From Mycobacterium heidelbergense (GTDB lineage: Bacteria > Actinomycetota > Actinomycetes > Mycobacteriales > Mycobacteriaceae): 64,000 bases of DNA. The notes under the pieces were generated by a model, which made no database searches, was not told where the DNA came from, and saw only the letters and a list, made by a program, of their open reading frames with translations. Below are positions 57,825 through 64,000 of this stretch, piece after piece. Position 1 is the first letter of the stretch. The number at the start of each line of letters is the position of its first letter. The DNA is taken from contig NZ_AP022615.1 of assembly GCF_010730745.1 (NCBI RefSeq), positions 1,240,001 through 1,304,000 of the forward strand, read 5' to 3'. Made by a program: the position numbers and the translations under genes.

Positions 57825-58766
57825 CTACGCCCGCTGGGCGGCCACGAACAAGTTCCCCGGCACGGTGTCCTCGACCTCTTTGGCCGCGCCGCGGCCATAG
57901 CCGGCCATCAGCTCGAGTGACGGCGTCACCGTCACGTCCCAGCCGTGCCTGCGGAACCAGTCGCCGACGTCTTCGCGCTCCTCGAAGTACCACAGCTCGT
58001 CGGTCCTGGGAACCTCCCGGTCCGGGTCCAGGTCGGCCATCAACGCGCGAATCCGCTCCATCCGCTCGCGACGCCTGGCGCGAAACTCGGGGTCGAGAAA
58101 CTTTGGTCCCAGCGCCTCCACGGCGACCCTGCTGCCGGCAGCGGTCAGCCCGTGAATGCGGTCGAACAGCAACTCCTGGGCGGCGGCCGGCAGATACGGC
58201 ATCAGCCCCTCGGCCGACCAGACGCTCGGCGCCGAGGCATCAAAACCCGCCTGCCGCAACGCCGTTGGCCAGTCCTGGCGCAGGTCCACCGGGACGGCGA
58301 CCCGATTGCAGGCGGGCTGCGCCCCGTGCTCGGCCAACGTCGACGATTTGAACTCCAGCACCCTGGGCTGGTCGAGCTCGTAGACCGTTATGCCGTCGGG
58401 CCAAGCCAGCCGCCACGCGCGCGAGTCCAGGCCCGCCGCCAGGATCACCGCCTGGCGAATGCCCGCGCCGGTCGCGTCGAGGAAGAACCGGTCGAAAAAC
58501 GCTGTCCGCGAAGCCATATAGCCGACCATCGCCTTCATCTGCAGCGCCAACTCGGGTTCGGCCTCGAGTAACTCGGGAGCCAGCGTCGAAGCCGAATACC
58601 AATTCCACACCCCGTCGCCGGCGGCGTCGAGGAAGACCTGCGCGAACGGGTCACTGATCAAAGGATTCTCACTTCGGGTCTCCGCCGCCCGGGCCGACGC
58701 CACCCCCAGCGCCGTCGCCCCCACGCTCTCGGTGATCTCCCAGGTGTCGTTGTCGGTTCTGGCCAC
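57825..58766 (-). CDS. TIGR00027 family SAM-dependent methyltransferase, copy 1
   Basis: A 313-residue member of the large mycobacterial family of putative methyltransferases. Shared signatures are ESVGATALGVASARAAETRS, DPFAQVFLDAAGDGVW, AVILAAGLDSRAWRLAWPDG (SAM site), VYELDQPRVLEFK, WSAEGLMPYLPAAAQELLFD and the C-terminal LMAGYGRGAAKEVEDTVPGN. Substrates are unknown. The GTG at 58764-58766 lies two bases after the stop of copy 2, so the pair is one operon. Confidence 0.92.
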   Translation of the reverse strand: MARTDNDTWEITESVGATALGVASARAAETRSENPLISDPFAQVFLDAAGDGVWNWYSASTLAPELLEAEPELALQMKAMVGYMASRTAFFDRFFLDATGAGIRQAVILAAGLDSRAWRLAWPDGITVYELDQPRVLEFKSSTLAEHGAQPACNRVAVPVDLRQDWPTALRQAGFDASAPSVWSAEGLMPYLPAAAQELLFDRIHGLTAAGSRVAVEALGPKFLDPEFRARRRERMERIRALMADLDPDREVPRTDELWYFEEREDVGDWFRRHGWDVTVTPSLELMAGYGRGAAKEVEDTVPGNLFVAAQRA

Positions 58767-58768
58767 GT

Positions 58769-59710
58769 TCAGTTCCTCTCCGCTGCCACGAACAAGGTCC
58801 GCGGGGCGGCGTCGTCGATGCCCTGCGGAGGCCTGCGGTCGTAGCCGGCCATCAGCTCCTCCGCCGGGGTCACCGCCACGTCCCAGCCGTGGCGACGAAA
58901 CCAGTCACCCACGTCTTCGCGCTCCTCGAAGTACCACAGGTCCTGGACGTCGGGGATGTCGCGCTGCGGCTCCAGTTTGGCCATCAGGTCGCGCACCCGC
59001 TGCATCGTCTCGCGCTGCTTCGCGCGGGCGCCCTCGTCGAGGAAGTCCGCGCCGGGCGCCTCCACGGCGATCCGACTGCCGGGAATGCCCAGCGAATGAA
59101 CCCGCTCGAAGAGCAGCTCCTGGGCGGCCGCGGGCAGGAACGGCAACAGCCCCTCGGCCGACCAGACGCTGCGCGCCGAGGCGTCAAACCCGGCCTGCCG
59201 CAACGCCGCAGGCCAGTCGTGACGCAGGTCCACCGGGACGTGCACCAGGTTGCACGTCGGCTCCGCCCCGTTCTCCCGCAGGGTCGACAACTTCCATTCC
59301 AACACCCTGGGCTGGTCCAGTTCGTAGACCGTGGTGCCATCCGGCCAGGGCAGCCGCCACGCACGCGAGTCCAGGCCCGCCGCCAAGATCACCACCTGGT
59401 GCGCGCCCCCGCGAACCGCATCGAGGAAGAACGCGTCGAAGAACGCCGTCCGCGCGGCCATGTAGTCGACCATGCCCTGCATCCGCGGCTTGAGGTCGGG
59501 CTCGGCCTCGGCGATCTGGGCGGGCAGGTTGGGAGCCGCGAACCAGCTCCACATGCCCTCCCCGGCGGCGTGCAGGAACACCCGCGCGAACGGGTCGCTG
59601 ATCAGCGGGTCCTCGCTGTCGGTTTCCGCGGCGCGGGCCGCCGCGACGCCCAATGCCGTCGCGCCCACGCTCTCGGTGATCTCCCAGCTGTCGTTGTCGG
59701 TTCGGGCCAC
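58769..59710 (-). CDS. TIGR00027 family SAM-dependent methyltransferase, copy 2
   Basis: A 313-residue tandem paralogue, exactly as long as copy 1 and with the same motifs (VVILAAGLDSRAWRLPWPDG, VYELDQPRVLEWK, WSAEGLLPFLPAAAQELLFE). It differs more in the N-terminal cap and the substrate loops. GTG 59710 is set by GGAGGACATCAGC; an upstream TTG would leave the site inside the gene. It is first in the two-gene unit and divergent from the large membrane protein gene by 155 bp. Confidence 0.92.
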   Translation of the reverse strand: MARTDNDSWEITESVGATALGVAAARAAETDSEDPLISDPFARVFLHAAGEGMWSWFAAPNLPAQIAEAEPDLKPRMQGMVDYMAARTAFFDAFFLDAVRGGAHQVVILAAGLDSRAWRLPWPDGTTVYELDQPRVLEWKLSTLRENGAEPTCNLVHVPVDLRHDWPAALRQAGFDASARSVWSAEGLLPFLPAAAQELLFERVHSLGIPGSRIAVEAPGADFLDEGARAKQRETMQRVRDLMAKLEPQRDIPDVQDLWYFEEREDVGDWFRRHGWDVAVTPAEELMAGYDRRPPQGIDDAAPRTLFVAAERN

Positions 59711-59865
59711 GCTGATGTCCTCCAATTTTCGCTAGCACGACTACCTAGTCGACCCTACGCGCGCCGCCTGTGCGGGAGCTGTCGTGGAATCGGGTATCCG
59801 GTTAACTTGTCGGCGAGCCAGCAAGCAGGATTAGCCAGGGTGCCGAGCCGACAAGGATCTGAGCC

Positions 59866-62238
59866 ATGCGAGTTGACGGGCACGAAATCAGCGTGTCGGG
59901 CGACTTGTTGCAACCGCTGACCCGTCGCACCAACGATGTCCTGCGGCTCGGCGCCACGGTGGCCTTCTTCGCGATCGTGATCGCCGGTTCGTTGATCACC
60001 CGCCCGCAGTGGGTCGCGCTGGAGCGATCGATATCGGAGATCGTAGGGGTGCTGCCCCCCACCCAGTCCGACCTCGTGTACTTGGCGTACGGCATCGCGA
60101 TCCTGGCGCTGCCCTTCGCGATCCTCATCGGTCTGATCGCCGGCCGGCAATGGAAACTGCTCGGCGCCTACGCGGCCGCGGGCGTGCTCGCGGTTCTGCC
60201 CCTCTCGATCGGCGGCAACGGCATCTCCGCGCCCCGCTGGCACTTCGAACTCACCGACCGGCCCCAAACCGTGTTGGCCCAGATCCTGGACGACCCGCGG
60301 TGGATCGCGATGCTCGCGGCGGTGCTGACCGTGTCGGGTCCCTGGCTGCCCGCGCGCTGGCGGCATTGGTGGTGGGCGCTGCTGCTGGCCTTCGTGCCGA
60401 TCCACCTGTTCGTCAGCGCGATAGTCCCCGCGCGCTCCCTGCTGGGCCTGGGGGTCGGGTGGCTCGTGGGCGCGCTGGTCGTCCTAGTCGTCGGCACCCC
60501 CGCCCTCGAGGTGCCGCTGGACGGTGCGGTGCGCGCGATGGCCAAACGCGGGTGCGTCGTCTCCGCGCTCCGAGTGGTCCGGCCCGCCGGCCCTGGACCG
60601 CTGGTCCTTTCAGCCGTGTGCGGGGACTCCGAATCGGCCCTGATCGAGTTGTACGGCCCGCATCAGCGCAGCGGCGGCGCACTGCTCCAGCTCTGGCGGA
60701 AGCTGCGGCTGCGGGGCAGCGAGACCGCGCCCCTGGTGGCCTCGATGCGCCGCGCCGTGGAACATCGCGCACTGATGGCGATCGCCTTCGGCGAGGCGGG
60801 CCTCGCCAACACCTCGACGATCGCCGTTGCCCCCCTCGACCGGGGATGGATGGTGTACGCGCACAGGCCCGTTCGGGGAGTTGCGCTCGGCGAGTGCGCG
60901 ACGACGACGCCAGTCGCCAGGGCGTGGGAATCGCTGCGAATCCTCAACGACCGCCAGATCTCCCACGGCGACCTGCGTGGCACCGAGATCACGGTCGACG
61001 ACGGCACGGTGTTGTTCGGCGGATTCGGCAACGCCGAGTACGGCGCCGCCGACACTCAACTCCAATCCGACATCGCTCAACTCCTGGTGACGACGTCGGC
61101 GCTATACGGCGCGCAGTCCGCGGTGGGCGCGGCGATCGACGCGTTCGGCAAAGACGCCGTCCTGACCGCCTCCCGCCGGCTCACGAAATCGGCTGTGCCG
61201 AAACAAATCCAGCAATCGGTAGCCGATGCCGGTGCGGTCATTTCCGGCGCCCGCGCGGAGGTGAAGCGTCAAACCGGCGCGGACCAAATCCAAACCGAGA
61301 CGATCACCCGGTTCACCCGCCGGCAGGTCATTCAACTCGTGCTGCTCGTCGCGCTGGTCTATGTCGCGTATCCGTTCATCAGCACCGCGCCGACGTTCTT
61401 CTCCGAGTTGAGGACCGCGCACTGGTGGTGGGCGCTGCTGGGCCTGGCGGTATCGGCGCTGACCTATGTCGGCGCCGCGGCGGCGTTGTGGGCCTGCGCC
61501 GACGGGTCGGTGGCCTTCTGGAAGCTGTCAGTGGCCCAGGTGGCCAACACTTTTGCGGCGACCACCACCCCGGCCGGCGTCGGCGGGCTCGCGCTCAGCA
61601 CCCGTTTCCTGCAGAAGAGCGGCCTGTCCGCGCTGCGCGCCACCGCGGCGGTGGCGATACAGCAATCGGTTCAGGTGATCGTGCACATCGTGCTGCTGAT
61701 CCTGTTCAGCACCGTCGCGGGCGCGTCGATGGACCTCTCGCACTTCGTCCCCAATGCCACCGTGCTGTACCTGATCGGCGGTGTGGCGCTGGGCATCGTC
61801 GGCACCTTCCTGCTGGTGCCCAGGCTGCGGCGCTGGCTGGCGACGGACGTGCGTCCGAGGCTGAAGGAGGTGTCCGGCGACCTCATCGAGCTTGCCCGCG
61901 AGCCCCGACGTCTGGGCCTGATCCTATTGGGCGCTGCCGGAACGACTTTGGGCGCCGCGTTGGCGCTGTGGGCCAGCGTCCAGGCCTTCGGCGGCGGCGC
62001 CACGTTTGTCACGTGCACGGTCGTGACGATGGTCGGCGGCACGCTGGCCTCGGCCGCGCCCACACCCGGCGGCGTCGGCGCCGTCGAGGCGGCGCTGATC
62101 GGTGGCCTGGCCGCCTTCGGCATACCCGCGGCCGTCGGGGTGCCAGCGGTTCTGCTGTATCGGGTGCTCACCTGCTGGCTGCCCGTGTTCATCGGCTGGC
62201 CGGTGATGCGGTGGCTGACGAACAACGACATGATCTGA
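59866..62238 (+). CDS. Membrane protein: kinase-like domain fused to an LPG-synthase-type TM domain
   Basis: A 790-residue protein in three parts. Residues 1-220 hold about six transmembrane helices. Residues 225-445 are soluble and resemble a degenerate protein-kinase fold: ISHGDLRGTEITVDDGTVLF recalls a catalytic loop, but the next motif reads FGGFG where DFG is expected. Residues 480-790 form the LPG-synthase TM (UPF0104/AglD-like) domain, with FAATTTPAGVGGLALSTRFL and the late SAAPTPGGVGAVEAALIGGL. The flippase-like C-terminal family occurs in MprF, but the lysyl-transfer domain is absent. The family is known; its function is not. Confidence 0.85.
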   Translation: MRVDGHEISVSGDLLQPLTRRTNDVLRLGATVAFFAIVIAGSLITRPQWVALERSISEIVGVLPPTQSDLVYLAYGIAILALPFAILIGLIAGRQWKLLGAYAAAGVLAVLPLSIGGNGISAPRWHFELTDRPQTVLAQILDDPRWIAMLAAVLTVSGPWLPARWRHWWWALLLAFVPIHLFVSAIVPARSLLGLGVGWLVGALVVLVVGTPALEVPLDGAVRAMAKRGCVVSALRVVRPAGPGPLVLSAVCGDSESALIELYGPHQRSGGALLQLWRKLRLRGSETAPLVASMRRAVEHRALMAIAFGEAGLANTSTIAVAPLDRGWMVYAHRPVRGVALGECATTTPVARAWESLRILNDRQISHGDLRGTEITVDDGTVLFGGFGNAEYGAADTQLQSDIAQLLVTTSALYGAQSAVGAAIDAFGKDAVLTASRRLTKSAVPKQIQQSVADAGAVISGARAEVKRQTGADQIQTETITRFTRRQVIQLVLLVALVYVAYPFISTAPTFFSELRTAHWWWALLGLAVSALTYVGAAAALWACADGSVAFWKLSVAQVANTFAATTTPAGVGGLALSTRFLQKSGLSALRATAAVAIQQSVQVIVHIVLLILFSTVAGASMDLSHFVPNATVLYLIGGVALGIVGTFLLVPRLRRWLATDVRPRLKEVSGDLIELAREPRRLGLILLGAAGTTLGAALALWASVQAFGGGATFVTCTVVTMVGGTLASAAPTPGGVGAVEAALIGGLAAFGIPAAVGVPAVLLYRVLTCWLPVFIGWPVMRWLTNNDMI

Positions 62239-62243
62239 GCCGG

Positions 62244-64000
62244 TTAGGGTTCGGCGGGCTCGGCCTCGGCGACGACGAGGACGACCGACGTCCTGACACT
62301 CTCGCCCACCGTGGTGGCGAGAAAGACCGGGTAATACTCCTCGGACACCGACTGCGCCACCTTGATCGTGACGTCCACCGCGGCCGATCCGTCGGAGCCG
62401 AACTGCCCGGTCACCGGTGTCACCGTGATCCCCGCGTCGTAGGACATGCCGGTGATGGTGTAGTCGCCGACGCCGTCGATCATCCGTTGCGCGTCGAGTC
62501 TCACGGTGCCGGAGCGTCCCGGCGCGATCGTGACGACGGGCCGCGAAACGTTAACGGTCACCGCCGAACTGCCCGCGCCGAACGACGGGGGCGCGGAGGA
62601 CTCGGCCGTGCCCCACGCCTTGTTGGGGTACGCGGCGAGGGAGAACCTGACCTCGCCGCCGGTGCGGATGATCGACTCCGGCAGCCACGTGCGATCGGTG
62701 GGCAGGCCGTCGATGCTCAGGCCGCTGATGTACCTCAGGTGGTGCGGTCCCGATGCGCCCGAGGCGGAGATCCGAATGAATTTGCCGTCCGGAAGGGTGA
62801 TTACGGCGCGATCGAACAGCGGTGTGCTCACGGTGAGGATCGGCGTTCCCGGGGTGCTCGGGTACAGGCCGAGGGCGGCCCACACGTACCAGCTGGACAG
62901 CGCCCCGAGATCGTCGTTGCCCGGCGCGCCGTCGGGCGTCGGGCCGAAGAGCCCACGCACCCGGTCGACCGTGTGCTGAGTCTTCCACGGTTGACCGAGG
63001 TAGTTGTACAGCCACGGCACCCCGAATCCCGGCTCGTTACCGGCCCAGAGGTAGGGCTCGTTGGGGCCCACGTTGAGGTTCTTGGTGAAGCGGTCGAGCC
63101 GGTCGGCCACGGCGGTGCGGCCGCCGAGGGCGGTCGCCAGGCCCGCGACGTTGTGCGGCACCCACCAGACGTACTGTTCGGCGTTGCCCTCGTCGTATCC
63201 GTCCTGGCCGAAAGTCGAAGGGTTGTCGACGAATCCGGGGCCGTCACGGAAGAAGCCCATCGCGCTGCGGGGCGAGATGTAGCGGGTGCCGGGATTGAAC
63301 AGGTTCTGCCAGTACTGCGCCCGGTTCTGGAACGCTGCGGCGGTCGCGGTGTCGCCGAGCGAATCGGCGAACCGGGAGATGGCGAAGTCGTCGACCGACC
63401 ACTCGAGCGTGATGGAGGCGTCGGGAATCCAGCCGTTCGTGGCGAACTCCGATGTATGGGGGGCATAGCCCAGCGACAGGTAGGTGGCGATCCCGGGCCG
63501 CTCCACGTAGCCGTCCCGCCCGGCACCGCCTTTCGTCGCCGCGTCCACCATGTGGCGCAATGCGGTGTGGACGTCAAAGTCCTTGGCTCCGTAGGCGAAT
63601 AGATTCACGATGAGCGGCACCACGCTGTCCCCGCTCATTTCCCCGGTCGCCGAATTCGCGAGAGCCCAGCGCGGAAACGATCCGCTTTGCTCGGCGTCGT
63701 TGACGAGCGATTGGGCCATGTCGCTGGCCTGCTTCGGGAACAGCAGCCCCTGCAGGGCCGCCAGGCTGCGGTAGGTGTCCCAGTCGGAGAAGTTGGTGTA
63801 TTGGGTATGCCCCTTTTCCACCGTGTGGATCACGCCATCGAATCCGATGTAGCGCCCGTCGGCGTCGTTGAAGGTGTTGGGGTGCAGCAGTGACCGGTAC
63901 AGCGAGGTGTAGAAGGTCTCCAGATCGCCAATGTTCCTGCCCGCCACCGCGATACATGACAGCGTGGCGTTCCATTGCGACAGCGCGGCGGTCCGCGCGT
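62244..64000 (-). CDS. GH92 alpha-mannosidase, C-terminal part (5' end outside window)
   Basis: The last 585 or so residues of a family 92 glycosidase, continuing past the right edge (WNATLSCIAVAGR is read at the border). Family motifs include FYTSLYRSLLHPNTFNDADG, YTNFSDWDTYRSLAALQGLL, NAEQYVWWVPHNVAGL, the acid-bearing GNEPGFGVPWLYNYLG and GNDDLGALSSWYVWAALGLY, whose Asp pair is the catalytic base. GH92 enzymes are calcium-dependent exo-alpha-mannosidases. About 125 C-terminal residues form an extra beta-sandwich (RPVVTIAPGRSGTVRLDAQR) of NEW3 type. Rv0584 is the M. tuberculosis relative. Its stop is five bases from the convergent membrane-protein stop, with no terminator visible. Confidence 0.93.
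   Translation of the reverse strand, partial: ARTAALSQWNATLSCIAVAGRNIGDLETFYTSLYRSLLHPNTFNDADGRYIGFDGVIHTVEKGHTQYTNFSDWDTYRSLAALQGLLFPKQASDMAQSLVNDAEQSGSFPRWALANSATGEMSGDSVVPLIVNLFAYGAKDFDVHTALRHMVDAATKGGAGRDGYVERPGIATYLSLGYAPHTSEFATNGWIPDASITLEWSVDDFAISRFADSLGDTATAAAFQNRAQYWQNLFNPGTRYISPRSAMGFFRDGPGFVDNPSTFGQDGYDEGNAEQYVWWVPHNVAGLATALGGRTAVADRLDRFTKNLNVGPNEPYLWAGNEPGFGVPWLYNYLGQPWKTQHTVDRVRGLFGPTPDGAPGNDDLGALSSWYVWAALGLYPSTPGTPILTVSTPLFDRAVITLPDGKFIRISASGASGPHHLRYISGLSIDGLPTDRTWLPESIIRTGGEVRFSLAAYPNKAWGTAESSAPPSFGAGSSAVTVNVSRPVVTIAPGRSGTVRLDAQRMIDGVGDYTITGMSYDAGITVTPVTGQFGSDGSAAVDVTIKVAQSVSEEYYPVFLATTVGESVRTSVVLVVAEAEPAEP

Noticed and set aside
60009..63602. A 1197-codon plus-strand frame spanning the membrane protein and GH92 genes
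   Set aside because: It runs out of frame through one real gene and antisense through another.

Overview
The window is GC-rich mycobacterial chromosome. The gene set and order match the rpoBC to recBCD part of the Mycobacterium tuberculosis genome (Rv0584-like and Rv0629c to Rv0672), read here in the opposite direction. Four mmaA mycolate cyclopropane/methyl transferases, hadABC, mkl and two TIGR00027-type methyltransferases make a slow-growing Mycobacterium likely. The inserted accessory genes and intergenic palindromes resemble the M. avium complex, but I cannot fix the species from sequence alone.

Layout. 1-13.7 kb holds the start of fadE8, the DNA repair nuclease nfo, rpoC and rpoB, the Mce-linked ATPase mkl, a carotenoid-cleavage-type oxygenase with its divergent TetR regulator, and rplL-rplJ with an L10 leader. 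14-20.6 kb holds a DUF1772 membrane protein with an HxlR regulator and shared operator, then a translationally coupled trio: GH38 alpha-mannosidase, a SurA-like protein and a ROK sugar kinase. 20.7-29.6 kb holds a DinB protein, an ABC1 kinase, the hydrolase lipG, mmaA1-mmaA4, and a YCII protein paired with an ECF42-type sigma factor. 29.6-34.3 kb is the rplA, rplK, nusG, secE, tRNA-Trp, hadC, hadB, hadA, rpmG, tRNA-Met, tRNA-Thr stretch. 34.4-39.4 kb holds an orphan VapB-like protein, a glyoxalase-II-like hydrolase, an Rv0633c-like membrane protein, echA3, and an inserted operon of methyltransferase, cyanase and patatin. 39.5-47.8 kb is the recC-recB-recD operon.

48-57.8 kb is an accessory zone without the M. 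tuberculosis gene order: a TVP38 membrane protein, a DUF4143 ATPase behind 23-bp iterons, a SEC-C protein, a secreted GjpA-like protein, a gene-poor 1.4-kb stretch, and two toxin-antitoxin modules whose toxin genes overlap tail to tail. 57.8-64 kb holds two tandem methyltransferases, a large membrane protein joining a degenerate kinase fold to an LPG-synthase-type transmembrane domain, and a GH92 alpha-mannosidase cut by the window edge.

How it works together. The core encodes transcription (rpoBC, nusG), translation (L1, L10, L11, L7/L12, L33, three tRNAs), secretion (secE) and mycolic acid synthesis and modification (hadABC, mmaA1-4). Repair functions are nfo and recBCD. Two families of near-perfect 60-bp palindromes lie between genes and probably act as terminators. 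Several accessory promoters place a TANNNT -10 box 6-7 bases before the start codon, the geometry of leaderless mycobacterial mRNAs. No CRISPR array, rRNA or intact insertion sequence was seen.
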